Assembly: GCA_032718565.1 (NCBI GenBank)
Contig: JAVGVS010000167.1
Span: 124,001-188,000, forward strand
DNA length: 64,000 nt
DNA from: Distichodus sexfasciatus
Taxonomy: Eukaryota > Chordata > Actinopteri > Characiformes > Distichodontidae
Reading direction: 5' to 3'
The notes under the pieces were generated by a model, which was not told the DNA's origin, made no database searches, and saw only the letters and a list, made by a program, of their open reading frames with translations. This document shows positions 47,701-60,700 of the stretch, in pieces (position 1 is the first letter of the stretch; each line of letters opens with the position of its first letter). The position numbers and the translations under genes were made by a program.

Positions 47701-48432
47701 CATTTTGTTTTCAGGATAGTTGTGTCTGGGAGTTCGGTTTATAATATTTTTGCCTGCCTCTTCCACACAGCTGCTAGCTTCTCCTCTTTTTCTGGAGAGC
47801 CAAATATCTGTCCACGCTGCAGCAAAACAGTATATTTTGGTAAGTTCTGTATATTTAGTTGGATCAGTGCTTGTTAAGGTGTGTTCTTGAATTTTTGTGA
47901 AAAGGTTGCATGTCTTGTGTGTGTTAGCGGAGAAGGTGACCTCCCTGGGTAAAAACTGGCACAGGCCCTGTCTGCGCTGTGAGAGATGTGGTAAGACCTT
48001 GGCTCCGGGAAGCCATGCTGAGGTGAGAAGGAGAGGAGCTAGTGGCTCTGGTCTTAATGATTCTTATCACAGGGCATGGTTCAGACATCACACATATAAT
48101 GTGGTTGTAAAAATACTGGAATAAAGCGAAATACACAGTCAATCAGTAGTGACATAGAGGCTTTTATTTATAGCGCGTGTGTTTTCTGTCACAGCACGAC
48201 GGACAACCTTATTGCCATAAACCATGCTACGCAGTCCTCTTTGGACCAAAAGGTACTGTATCTGCAGCTCATGTTTGCATTATTATAATTGTTACTGCAT
48301 CAGTGTCTTTTTTAAATGATGCGTGTTGTGCGGTGCAGACAGAATAATGTTTCATGACTTTTGTTAGGAGTGAATACAGGAGGAATGGGAAGTTACATCT
48401 ATGAAGACCCAAACTCTGAAAATCCACTCTGA
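44786..48432 (+). CDS. crip2: Cysteine-rich protein 2 (two LIM domains)
   Basis: CRIP2 is a small double-LIM adaptor studied mainly in cardiovascular cells. Eight coding exons with GT/AG ends assemble into 205 aa (human about 208): 44786-44828, 46700-46794, 46937-46994, 47344-47478, 47771-47839, 47928-48022, 48195-48252 and 48368-48432. LIM1 begins CPRCEKTVYFAEKVTSLGKD and LIM2 begins CPRCSKTVYFAEKVTSLGKN. Each LIM shows the CX2C...HX2C...CX2C...CX2C/H spacing and is followed by the glycine-rich GPKGVN.GG.GSY. Exons 2-3 and 6-7 have identical sizes (95 and 58 nt) and phases, a footprint of LIM duplication. The linker exon 4-5 region is the least conserved. All splice phases close without a stop, so I expect a functional gene. 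CRIP3 is a less likely alternative. Confidence 0.95.
45850..46140 (-). mobile_element. Dispersed MITE-like repeat, copy 1 (crip2 intron 1)
   Basis: On minus it matches 49780-50060: gtgattttctggcta, atagtaactatgg-like gtagtaactatgggtgccc, then gtaatgtagaaaaat and gtgatgcatcga. The two copies are inverted relative to each other. There is no ORF. The superfamily is not assigned. Confidence 0.6.
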
Positions 48433-48926
48433 GAACCAGCTCATGACCAGTCTGATAGATATACTGTACATCCCCAAATCTGGAGCTCCTTTTTTCATTT
48501 ACGGACTGTATTCTGTTTTGGATGTGTGGAACATACTAATTTACTCAGTGCCAACAGTATATAAGCAGGGACGTCAGTTTCACCATTTCACAAAGTAGAA
48601 GTCCTGCGTCAAGGCTTGTGCCAAATATTTCAGTTTTGGAGCATCACTTATGTGTGAACTCTCTGGTTTTAAAAGCCTGTCTGACACTAGTTTAGCTGCT
48701 GGTAATGCATTTGTGAGTTTCTTCCTGCACATTTCTATAGCATGTACTTTTATAAAATAGTGCATTAGCTTTTAGACAAATATCTTAAAAACAGGAAAGT
48801 GTTATTCCATTCATTTGCTAGGACCTTTCACACATTTTGTAATGATTTACACAAATTAATTTGTTGATTTTTTCTATAGACTCGTGCACCTTTACTGTAC
48901 CTATTCCTGTTTTAATGGTTTTGTAC

Positions 48927-48932
48927 ATTAAA
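48927..48932 (+). terminator. Candidate crip2 poly(A) signal ATTAAA
   Basis: ATTAAA lies about 495 bp after the crip2 stop, followed by a GT-rich tggtggtctc stretch. An AATAAA at 49096-49101 is an alternative. Confidence 0.4.
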
Positions 48933-49342
48933 AAGAACAACTCAATACATGTGGTGGTCTCTATAAAATGAAATCAGAATGTATTTGTTTTTGTTCCTGT
49001 GTGTGTGTATTTTTTTCAAAAAGATGAAGATATGTCTCTAACATACAAAGAGATTGACTAGAGCTCATTGAATGAGCTTGAATGAGCTTTACAAAAATAA
49101 AATGAGGGAGGGAGAGAGGATATAAATTTTTTTAAAAAAAAAACAGAAAAAGAAACTAAATTAATCCTGTACAAAACTGACAAAAGGAAAGTCCACCAAA
49201 TTTATTAAAGGCAAATAGTTTTTTTTTTTAATAGTCTAGTTTCCCGTTATAACTGGCGATGGTATGACGAGCACAAAATGGCCCCGTTTTCTCTCCGAAT
49301 TTAGGCATTTTAAACAGAACGGATAGTGCCAGTTAAGGCAGA

Positions 49343-49421
49343 CCGGAAGTATGACACCGGAAGAGAGTGCGCGCAGTGCATTGTGGCTAGTGTAGTGTAA
49401 TCTGTAGTGTGGACAGCGGAC
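49343..49421 (+). promoter_or_regulatory. Candidate rdh14 promoter with ETS sites
   Basis: Two ETS-type motifs, CCGGAAGT (49343-49350) and CCGGAAGA (49357-49364), lie within 80 bp of the rdh14 ATG in a GC-rich, TATA-less stretch running into the CpG-rich first exon. This is a typical housekeeping layout. Confidence 0.5.
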
Positions 49422-52400
49422 ATGTCGAGCGCGGTGCTGCTGGCGGCGGTACTGGGAGGCGGGCTGCTGCTCGCGGCGCGGAGGCTTTTCTCTAAGCGTG
49501 GCTGGGTAAGCTACAGGCCCGGGGCCATGCGTGGAAAAACCGTGATCGTAACCGGAGCGAACAGCGGCATCGGGAAAGCGGCGGCGGCGGAGCTCTACGG
49601 GCTGCACGCGCGCGTCATCATGGCGTGTCGAGACGCGTGTGGCGCTGAGGAGGCGGCGAGGGAGATCCGCGAGGGGCAGGGCGAGGGGCTTGGCGAGCTT
49701 TGCGTCAAACACCTGGACCTGGCGTCGCTGACGTCAGTACACAGCTTCTGCGAGGAGATTATGCAGGTATGTGTGTGGTAGGGGTGTTGAAATAAATCAG
49801 ATCATCGATTCATCGCAGTGCAGACGTGGGCGACAGCCACAGACTACTGCTTAGTGATTTTCTGGCTACGGCATTAAATTTCTAGTTAAAAAGAACATCC
49901 CGATAGTAACTATGGCTGCCCAATCTGCGTGCAATGTAAATTAATGTAGAAAAATGGTGGAAGGTATTGTGATGCATCGACATATCGCATCGAATGGAAT
50001 CGTTGATATGATAATCGTAATCAAATTTAATTGTGCGACCAGTGAAGGTTCACACCTTCAGTGTGTGCGTGCATTTCTCTTGAATTCACGCATGTCTGTA
50101 TTGTCATTTTTGTGTTATGTTCAGATTTTGTTCAGATTTATTTCTTTACAGCGTACACAAGTCATTGTAACTCTAGGTGCCAGTCCCTAGCCGGGATAAA
50201 TGATAAATCATGTTATAAACACCCACAAGTCTTTATTAATTATTTGCAATGTTTGACAGGAATTTTACTTTCTGAAGCCAGACATTTTCACTAGGGATGC
50301 ACCGATTGTAATTTTCTTGGCCGATTCCGATTTTTCCGATACCGTTTTTTTTCCCAGATAACAGAAAATTAGAGCTGCTGTGAGTAGTTGACGACATCGA
50401 CACAAAAAAATGGGTTTCAACTTCTTTAATGTAACGCGGTAGTTACTTTCCCTGTTTGCTAGATACTTTTATAATAGTGACATATAATAGTGGCAGCTCT
50501 ACAGCAAATACAAACAAAAAATTATTTTCTTTAATATAATGCTTTATTTACATAACAAATGTTCTTTACTAATTTAAATAAATAAAATGTAACTCGTAAA
50601 ATGTAACAACTCCGGTAACTCGACGTCCGAAAAGTAACGCCTACTTGGCATCGTGTATTTTGGGCAGAGGTGATGTATCAGATTTCTGAAGCCTGTTTCC
50701 TCAACTATGAAAACGGCTGATCATCTAGTGATCATCTTGTGACTGACTTGTGCATCTGTGTTTATGTTGAATTGGGGACAGACAAGTGGGCAAGGGGAGC
50801 CATTGATTGCGTGCTTATTAAACGTGTAAGACCTAACTATTAAATTATAATTATGAGGTTGATAAACTATAACTTGTATTTAATCTACCTGTCGCCGTTC
50901 CTCTTTCCACGTCATCTTTGGTTTTTCTGTAAAAACTGTCTGTAGTGTTCAGTCAATCACAAGACCAATAGGATTCGCAGGCAGAAGCTGCCAAAACCCC
51001 GCCCCCAAACTGCCCAAACCGCGCCCGCAGAAATCTTACTCGAGCAAAAAAGCCGCTCGTCGGTAATCTACTTCGCGCGCAAGGACATTTAACACATCGA
51101 GAGGAAAAAAGACACTCGCGAGAGGAAAAATACAGTTCGCGCACAATATTATCACAACTGCGCACTCGATTCTTAATTTTGTGCTCTCGAGTTTAACATT
51201 TGCGCGCGCGACTTTGAAATTTACGCCCACAAATTTTTTGCGGCAAGCCATTTTGCGCGCTCTAGTTTTGGCATTGATGTGACGCCATACTCACGCACTC
51301 AAAATTCATTTCGTCGCCGCATGATGTCACCCCATTCGAAGTGAATGAGAAACGCCTTCGTTGAGCATACATGTGAACGTTGCCTGAATGCACACGTGGC
51401 TGTGCTGCAAGTAGGCTAATGCGCATACGCAAGATCGGTTTGAAATCGGCAATATGTGTGAGTGATCAGGCCAAAAATCGGCCGATTCCGATCGCTGGCC
51501 GATCGATCGGTGCATCCCTAATTTTCACTTCTGTGTATAGTGGTGAGGCAGTGATATTGTAGTTAACTCTTGGTAGCATCCTGATTCCTGAACACACATT
51601 GTACACCCAGCATGTCTGGTACCCATATTCCCATATTCATACTCAACATCGGGAAGTGCCTTAGTGAGTAAAATGTGAGTCATATTAGTGTCTCTGTGCT
51701 TGTGTCTTGCCATAAAATATCAGTGGACATGGCTGATGGTGCACTTAGTTACAATCTAAATGTTTCTGAATGAGCACTGAGACATTTGTGAATGCTGTTT
51801 GGATGATGAAGAGCTTGTTTCTGACAATTTGTTTATCACAGCAAACACAAAAGGAGACTTATAATCTAAAATACATTTCAGTTCGTTAACATGGTAAAAA
51901 TGGTGGTTTAATCTAAGAATTTTGTATTGTTTAAACTAGTTAATTGTTTTTTAAAATATATTTTTATGTAATGGTGTGAATGAAATGCTTGACGATGTAA
52001 GGAGAACATCATATTAAACAGCCAAAAAATCCTACTTGAGTTGAGTATTAAATAGTTCTTGGTCTCTGTCTGCATGTGTCTCTATATTTACCTATGGCCT
52101 GTTTCTGTGCTGCAGGAGGAGGTGAAGATTGACGTGCTGATTAACAATGCTGGCGTTTTCCAGTGTCCCTACAGTAAGACAGAGGAGGGATTTGAAATGC
52201 AACTGGGAGTAAACCACCTCGGCCACTTCCTTCTCACGCGCCTGCTGCTGGACCTCCTCAAGCACTCGGCTCCCAGCCGTGTTGTGGTTGTCTCCTCCAA
52301 ACTCTACAAATACGCCACCATCAACTTCGAGGACCTGAACAGTGAACAGAGCTATAACAAGTCCTTTTGTTATGGTCAGAGCAAGCTGGCCAACCTGCTG

Positions 52401-52733
52401 TTCACCCATGAACTGTCCCGCCAGCTGCTGGACACCGGAGTGACTGTCAACGCCCTCACCCCTGGTATAGTGAGGACCAGGCTGGGCCGCCATGTCCACA
52501 TCCCCCTGCTGCTTAGGCCGCTTTTCCACCTGGTGTCCTGGCTGTTCTTCAAGAGTCCACTAGAGGGCGCCCAGACTGTACTGTACCTGGCTTGCTCACC
52601 GGACGTGGCTGACATCACAGGGAAGTGCTTTGCCAACTGCCGGGAGGAGACGCTCCTGCCTAAGGCCACGGACGAGCAAGTGGCCAAGCGCCTATGGGAC
52701 CTGAGCGAGTCCATGGTAGGACTGAAGAGTTGA
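49422..52733 (+). CDS. rdh14: Retinol dehydrogenase 14 (short-chain dehydrogenase)
   Basis: A membrane-anchored NADP(H)-dependent short-chain dehydrogenase/reductase of the RDH11-14 group, acting on retinoids. Two exons, 49422-49766 and 52116-52733, give 320 aa (human 336). An N-terminal hydrophobic anchor occupies residues about 4-19. The cofactor motif TGANSGIG is at 44-51, NNAG at 125-128, a serine pair at 175-176, and the catalytic Y-x3-K at Tyr201/Lys205 (YGQSK). Strings such as VDVLINNAG-like IDVLINNAG, DLNSEQSYNKSFCY and GIVRT.LGRH.HIPLL are those of RDH14. The start is the first ATG (49422) in a GC-rich first exon; a GTG 15 bp upstream in the same frame is not a start. The intron holds a hAT element and a second MITE. 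It is convergent with begain. Confidence 0.95.
49780..50060 (+). mobile_element. Dispersed MITE-like repeat, copy 2 (rdh14 intron)
   Basis: Same family as 45850-46140 in the opposite orientation, sharing tagtgattttctggcta, gatagtaactatggctgccc, attaatgtagaaaaat and gtgatgcatcga. Confidence 0.6.
50292..51520. mobile_element. Non-autonomous hAT element with exact 8-bp TSD
   Basis: The TIRs TAGGGATGCACCGATT (50292) and its complement AATCGG..-like ATCGGTGCATCCCTA (to 51520) bound 1229 bp. The target duplication ATTTTCAC is identical at 50284-50291 and 51521-51528. No transposase ORF is present. Inner sub-terminal ccgattccgat motifs recur near both ends. The perfect duplication suggests a fairly recent insertion. 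Confidence 0.9.
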
Positions 52734-53030
52734 ACCAGGATGCAGCGGGTGGATTTCCCACATGGGCTACTGGGTCAGAGGCCTGGTGGGGAGTTTCAGG
52801 GTCGATGTGTTTGATGATGCCCTGCAGGATTGTGACTCACTGCCCGCCCACCACATGGCAGTCAGGAAGTGCATGGCGCTGTCTGTGCTCCTGAATATAA
52901 ATCACACAAAGGGTCCAAGTAGCATATGGTTCTTTACAAATCTGAACATGGAGCATGAATATTTCATACCTCTCCCAGCCCAAGATTATTGGTCTCCCCA
53001 TGACTAAATCATGATTTGACTGAATGACAA

Positions 53031-53036
53031 AATAAA
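53031..53036 (+). terminator. Candidate rdh14 poly(A) signal AATAAA
   Basis: AATAAA lies about 300 bp after the rdh14 stop, followed by TG-rich sequence (ttatgtgtttgctg). Confidence 0.5.
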
Positions 53037-53624
53037 AACATCAGGAACATTGGAGAAATTTTATGTGTTTGCTGTAATTTCTAATTGTCTGACTGGTAGA
53101 GCTGATATGCAGGATGTTCCACATTAAATTTGATATTTCATGATGCTAAAAAACAACACAATGGCTTCATTTTAAACTGCTCCACTTTACAAAAATGTGC
53201 TGCGTTACTGTTGTAATAGTCACATGTATCATTTTTTCATGTTGAAGAGTCTTCATTAAACCAATAAATGAACATTAACTGTATAATTATCATCATTATT
53301 GCCTCCACATAATGAAGAGTTTCTGTATATGATTCTCCTCCCATGTGTGGGGAGAGTGGGCAACTGCTACACTGAATCAGGTCTGCTGACATGAATTGTT
53401 TGTTGGGTAAAAGTATAGCCATAAGCCTAAATAAAATGGCTGCTGTGCCTGTGCTGGAGAATCTCACAGGTAATGTCCCCAGTGCAACACTGCACGCCAT
53501 AAACAGCTACCTGAATTATTTAGTTTTTTCCTGTCACAATAGTGAAACCAGGCAGGCAGCTGTTATAACATGAGAGAGAAAGAGAAAGAGAAGGCAAAGC
53601 AAGAACATGGCACAGTGCTTGTGC

Positions 53625-53630
53625 TTTATT
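53625..53630 (-). terminator. Candidate begain poly(A) signal
   Basis: TTTATT on + (AATAAA on minus) lies about 1.13 kb beyond the begain stop. No other gene is between them, so 53.6-54.76 kb is read as begain 3' UTR. Confidence 0.35.
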
Positions 53631-54758
53631 AGATAGATAAAACCAAACAGCAGAAATGGAGTCATGCATCATGGTGTCAGCTCTGATGGGGGAGGTAGAA
53701 GGAACCTAGGGGTGGGGTGGGGATCAGAGCACTGCAGAAACACAGGAGGGGAAAACATCCAAAAGAACAGCAACCTCAAAAATCCAATCATTAACAAAGC
53801 ACAGTCTATAAATAATGATTAATAAACAAACTCCTTCTAATCATGTTGATGTACTGGGCTCAAGTAAAAGTAGAAAGGACCATCAAAGTGGAGCTTTGGC
53901 TGCAAGCCAATGTTGAATAAAAATGGAGGGGAAATCAACATAAGTTTAACTTAGGTCCTTAATCAGAACAATTGATGAGTATCTAAATTAAAGTCAGCTG
54001 TCTGACAATTTTTTTTGTCGTCTCTGAAAAAGCCATTAATCCTTATCAATCAAACCTGAAGAGCTTCTGAAGAAGAGCATCCTAGACCGAACCCACTGGT
54101 CAGATCAGTCTGTGCTGGTTAATTCGGACATATTTACTGACTAGATACTCAACATTAAATACAGCTAAGCATAAAGTAGTTCAGCTTTACTGTTAAAATT
54201 ATTTTTACAGTTATTGACTTTTCCAAGCACATTCCAACCATCTCTATATTATAAAACTTTAATCTCAGATTGGCCACAATTTGGCAGAAAATTACCTCAC
54301 TACACACACACTCACGCACACACTTTGTATCAAATCACATTGTTCTCAAAAATCCATGAAGCAAACATGCCTGCAGCTTTCACAATCCACATGGATCAGT
54401 AATGTGCTCGTAACATGAGCAATAGAAATACTGTGGAGGATCAAACCTGTGACAGCCACAGAACACTCCACCTGTAAACGCTAATGTGGCTAACTATGAA
54501 TAACACTCAATGTGGTGAGCAGCACAGCTTTCATTTGTGTTCAGTAGGTTCGCCAGGTGTGCTACTGGACCCACCGGCTTTTGTGCACTGTTAGCCAGAT
54601 GAGCGTTCTGGTGCTTGCTGTCATGTCCACTGTGAAAAACAACACAGAACAGTACAGAAATAAAGAGAGTAAACTGTTAAACCCAGGAGTATGTTTGGCT
54701 TGACTCATTGTTTAACATTCTGTTGCTGCTGATGTAAGAGCGTGACAGGAAACGTCTC

Positions 54759-57700
54759 TCAGTTCAGCAGCGTGCCATAGAGCTGGGCCTTGGTGAGACT
54801 GTCTTTCCGCGACAGACCCAGAGAGCCAAATGTTTGGTAGTGTGCTGAAGGTTGGGGTGGCGGAGGGCTGGTTCCCTGAGGTGAGGCACTGTGCCGATCG
54901 GGCTGGTAGTGCTGCAGCTCTGTACCCATCTCCAATGCTCCATGGTGGAGGGACTCACTGGAGCTGGTGGGGCTCACCTCCACATATTCACCAGCCTGAC
55001 TTGCAACAGCGCCGGCTGGCTCCTTGGGGCTGTAAAGACTGCGCTCTGACTCTTGGCTGTCATCCTTTGCCCTGTAGAGGTGGGATTGGGCACATTCAGG
55101 GCTAGTGCTGGAGAAGGGGTCTAGGATGGTGCTGTGGTGGTATACATCACTGCCCTCCTGGAAGCTGCTGTAGAGAGGGCCAAGGCGGATCTTAGTGGGC
55201 CGGACAGAGAAGTGTTGCTCGGAGAAACTGTATGGAGAAGCGCGTCCAGGGCTGCGGTATGAGTGAGCGCTCAGGTCCTCCACACTTAACTGTCTCCAGC
55301 GGCCAATCAGCTCTTCTTCCTCTGGGGCTAGGGTGCTACCACGACGGCTGTCACCATAGGTAATGCTGGGTGAAGTGGATGGAGGCAGAGGTTCATAAGG
55401 CTCACTGTAGCAGGATGACATGGTCCTGCTGTAGATGGGAGAGCTGCTGTTCTGGTGGAGGCTGGGCTCAACCTGCTGGAAGCTGTGTCCCTTGCTGAAG
55501 GCACTGGGACTATCCCTCTCCCAAGACGAGTCGCTTCGGTGCTCGTATTCAGCACCATCTCTCCATTCCATGTAAAGGGCGGGATGTCGTGGAGAGGAGG
55601 CAGCACTGCTAGGAGGGTCCACCCCCTTGTCCTCCGATCCGCCCCCACTAAAACTTGAGTAGGAGCTGGAAGCCCCACCCAAAGAGGTGGCGAACTTGCT
55701 GAAGCGCTCTTGAGAAAAGCCCTGCTGAAGGGAGACGGAGCCATCCTCAGGGGTGCTGTCCGTTGAGTTCTGTGGGCCATAGAGCTTCTGCTGTCCATGG
55801 AGGTCCATGCTGGGTCTGCGCTCTCTGTGGCGTTCCTCTGGGCAGTACAGAGCCGTGTCACTGCTGTACAGGTCAGACTTAAATGTGGCACGGAGGCCCA
55901 GCTGCTCTGTGGTCCTCAGTCCTGTTCCCACTAGGAAGCCCTGTGGTGCATGGCACTGTGGGCTGGGTGAGCGTGATGCCTGGACACTGCACACCTCATC
56001 AGGCTTCTCCAGCACCTTTGCAATCACAGAGGCAGGGACTGTGTCAGAGTATGGAGACTGGATGATGGAGGAGCCCTCCATGTGTAGGCTCAACCTCTCC
56101 TGAAAATCTGCAGGCAACTGGGGGATGGAGATATGATATGTATGACAAAACATTTAAATTAAAGCTTACACTGCAAACCTGTAATAAAACAAGCCTGCTA
56201 GAGCCTACTCTCAAGAATTATGCAGTGAATCACTTAATCTTAATTGATTGTCTATAGATTAATCATGTTCTGCACAGTGGCAAGGGTACCACTGAGGTAC
56301 CCGTGAACAAGGTACCATCCAGAGCACGGCTACTCAGGTGCTGCCCATGTCAGCTGCGCAATGCTCCTTCATGGATGGTTCAAATGCAGAGGTCACATTT
56401 CATTGTTGTGCACTGGGTGCTTTACAGTGGTATGTTCACAATGACAAAATAATCACTCACTCACTTTCACAAACACACACTTCTACAGACACATTAAATG
56501 CACGGCCATGAGGAGAGTGGTGCTTCTATTGACTTAGAAGGAGTGTTTAAGGCTAAGACTTTCCTGCTTTTCTGTGATGCATAGATAGAAGAATGGTGAT
56601 GTTTCATGAACCAGATCAATTAATTATAACATTATCTGATGTAGTTGTTTTCTTGTAGCTGTAGTCAAAACTTTAGAGTGCTAATATAGAAATCTATTTA
56701 AATAATTAAGCAGCATAAATGACATGCTGCATTCCTTCTTTTCTTTCATTCTACACTTTCAGCTCTTTCTCCATAGCAACAGAAGAAAAGTAAATAGTGT
56801 CTAATTAGCTAGCAGAGCATAGCAGTTTAATTATAGTGCATGATAATAAGCACAGGAGATGAGGCTAAGTCTTTGTTTCTCAGATGAAACCCACTTTACT
56901 CCCAAGTCCCAGGATGAGTGTGAGAGTAGCATGTACATCCCTCCAGAGCTTCATGTCATGATGAAATTTGAAATCGTCTGAAGCCTGTTTATTTTCTCAG
57001 CTTCTAATCAGGAGGTTTTTATATTTGAATGACTCTGTGTTAGTGTGGAGAGGGATGTAAAAACCTTCTGCTCTGTCTCACAAATACACATACTGTGTGG
57101 CTGTGTGCGGTACCTCTGAGAGTGACGCTCGGTAGTGAGACTTGTTGCACTGCAGTAGCTGAGCTGCCAGATTACAGTCCTTCCTGTATAAATCCTGAAA
57201 AGATGGGAAGTGAATCAAAACTATGACAATAATCACCACTCATTTGATATAGCACAACTATTCTAAACCTCTATAGCACATTGTGCAAACCTCATCATGC
57301 ATCATGAAAACCACACCATTGTGATGATCTGCTCCCACATAAAGAACACAACCTGCAATTACACTCACATTGTAATGTATCTGAATATCACATTTTACCT
57401 AACTTTAAGAATTCATAGATGTTCTATTGTATGACTGTTTCTGTGTTTGTGAATAATTATGGCAGTTTTTTACCATTTGTATAATCACTTCATTTTGTTT
57501 ATAATTGTGTTTAATTATTTGTGTGTTAAAGGTGGTGGGGTATGTTAACTCATCTTTACATTCTCGGGTTATTCATGCTACATCCATCCCAAAACAATTA
57601 GAATTTTTAGCTCTGAAGGTAGAACTTGCCACTGGTCTTTGTATAAATGTGGTAGGGTGTTATAGGCCACCCTCTGTTCCCTCCAGTACATTACAGTCCT

Positions 57701-60700
57701 TAAAAGAACTTTTATCTAGACTTGAATACAGTGAAATAATAATCGCAGGTGACTTTAACTGGGATTGGCTTTGCTCAACATCTGATGACTTTAAATCTTT
57801 CTGTGACCTTTTTGGTCTTATACAATTAATTGTCTCCCCCACACGTCCAAACTCAAGATGTTACTCTAAGTCCACTTTAATCGATCTAATCTTGACCAAT
57901 GCTCCACATAAATATGTTGGTTCTGGTGTGTTTTGTAATGACGCAAGAGACTATTGTGTTGTCGCAGTAGTTAGAAATACAAAAATTCGAACAAGTAAAC
58001 CACATATAATTGTTAAGAGAGATTTTAAACATTTTAATGAACAAGGTTTTTATTTTGACCTTGAAAATTGTAGTTGGGGTAGAATTAAATTAATCCCAGA
58101 TGTGGAAATCGCCCGGTCATATTTTTATGAGATTTTTATTAGAGTAGTTAATAAACATGCACCTTTTAGAAAATTCGTGAACGTAATGTGGCATGGGAGA
58201 GAGCAAGACGGACAGGTCGTAATGATGATTGGTTTTCCTTTAAAAAATTAAGAAACAAATGTTCTTCCTTAATTAAAAAGGCCAAATCTGATTTTATTAT
58301 TTATCAATTACCACAGATAGTTTAACTGACCCAAAACGGTTCTGGAAAGCTATTAAATCTCTATCAGTAAGCAATAAATCTCAATCCGTGCCGAATTTTA
58401 TTGTGCATGATTCAACGGTTGTCCAAGGCAGTTGGACAAGCATTTTATATTTTCTAACTTTTCAGGCAATCCAGTTGATGCTGTACCTGTAAATAAAAGC
58501 TTTACTTCTTCTATATCTCAACGTCCCACATTTAGTTTTCAGTCTTTTACCACTGGAGAGGCGCACAAAGCACTCAAATCTCTTGATAGTAAAAAAAACA
58601 CATGGTCCAGATCTTATTGATCCATATTTTTTGAAAATTGCTGCTGATTTTATTGCTGAGCCACTTGCTAAGCATCTTTTTAAGCAAACATTGGTAAATA
58701 AGGAAATTCCTAAGATTTGGAAGTCCACTTTTGTATTTCCCTTGTTTAAAGGTGGTGATCCTACTGTTTTAAATAATTATAGACCAATTTCAAAATTACC
58801 TGTTTTATGTAAAATTTTAGAAGGTTTAATAAAAGAACCAATCAGGTTTCAGGAGAAATCATAGCACCATATCAACCACGTTAAAGGTGGTTAATGATAT
58901 ATCCACTGCTCTTGATAGAAAGCAGCATTGTGCATCTGTTTTTATTGATTTGTCAAAAGCTTTTGATTCAGTTGATCATAATATACAAAAAAAAAAGACT
59001 TTTTGATACAGGACTTTCTGAACAAGCAGTTGGCTGGTTTTCAAATTACCTTTCTGAAAGAACTCAAAGTGTCAAGTATGACAATTATTGTTCAGATGTT
59101 CTCCCAGTCATAAGGGGTGTGCCGCAGGGCTCCATTCTGGGGCTGGTTTTATTCACAGTGTATATAAATAATGTAGGGCTTGATGTAACCCATGCAAATT
59201 TTCACTTTTATGCAGATGACATGATTATCCATTCTTTTGCATCATCACTTGCTAAAGCAGTTGATTACCTACAAAGTGCTTTTAATAGTGTCCAAAATAA
59301 CTTTTCTGATTTAAAACTTTCCCTTAATGCAAGTAAAACCAAAGTCATGTTGTTTTCTAAAGCTAAGAGTAAATCAGAAATCATTCTTTCGGTGACCACT
59401 CAAGATGGAACAGTTAACTGTTTTAAATATTTGGGTGTTTTAATAAATGATTCTCTTACTTTTAAAACACATGTTGATTCTTTGGTGAAAAAATTGCATC
59501 TCAAAATAAGTTTTTATTTTAGAAACAAGTTGTGTTTCTCGTTCAATGCTAGAAAGAAACTTGTGGCTGGCACATTTTTGCCAGTACTGGATTATGGGGG
59601 ATCTTTTATATATGCATGCCCCAGTACAAGTACTCAGTACACGAAGGAAAATGCACTGGCATAGATTTGTATATAAAGGTCTTTTAGGCCGGCTTCCTCC
59701 CTATCTCTGTGCATATCTTCAGCAGAAGTCAGATGGATCTTATGGTCCACGATCACAGGACTTTTATTTTCTGAATGTCCCCAGGGTTCGCACAAAGAGT
59801 GGGAAAAACGGCGTTCCAGTATTGTGCTCCTTCTGACTGGAATAATTTGCAAGGCACTTTAAAACTTATAAATCTTGTTTCTTGGGATCAGTTCAAATTT
59901 ATTCTGAAGAACATAGAGACAAAGTTGCTAACTTGTAATTTTTTAAATGATTATTTTATTCTGTCTATTCAATTGCTTTGTATGTTTGTAGTTTTTGTAA
60001 GTCTTTTGTTGCCACTTTAAGTCTCATGTTGCCACTTGGCCAGGACTCCCTTGTGAAAGAGATCTGCGATCTCAATGGGATCTTTCCTGGTTAAACAATG
60101 GTAAAATACTAATAATAAAAAAAATATTGTGTGTGTGTGTGCACGTGTGTGTGTACTCACATTGTCTTCTCTTAGTTTCTCAATGGTCATCTTGGCCTCC
60201 ATGAGGTGGTTGTTTAGGACAATGATCTCTCTGCTCAGCGCTCGCTTTTCATCATCATGGTGCTGAGACTGGTATACAAAGCACACTCTCATTAAACACA
60301 CACACACTCAAACACACACACTAGAATTGCCAACAATTGATGAACGTTTTATTGTTAGAATAAAAATAATTAATGTAGCCAAAAGTACTGTTCTCATTAG
60401 CTCTGCTAAGGTAAATCAGGATGTCAATCAAAATGTCCATACAGAGCATTTAACTGGGTTCTTTTACCACATATTTAATACTGGAATTACAATCCATTGT
60501 TCTTTTTGTGCTTCCTTGTATTCCTTGTAACACCTCCAAATCCAGTTACATCTTATTTGTTTTTGTCACCAAATTATTATATATGATATAGTATCATTCT
60601 AACTATTTCTCAAATTAGTCAGGATTTTATAGGATTTGTCCGGATTGGGCCTTCATTTTTTTTTTTTTAATGTTTATTTATTTATTTATTTATTTAATAA

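Noticed and set aside
49407..49421. Upstream GTG extension of rdh14
   Set aside because: It is not an ATG; the methionine at 49422 gives a normal N-terminal anchor.
52092..52529. 145-codon minus frame over rdh14 exon 2
   Set aside because: Antisense shadow of a GC-rich coding exon.
55328..55891. 187-codon alternative minus frame over begain
   Set aside because: It is a shadow of the begain last exon; the true frame matches BEGAIN through its exact C-terminus.
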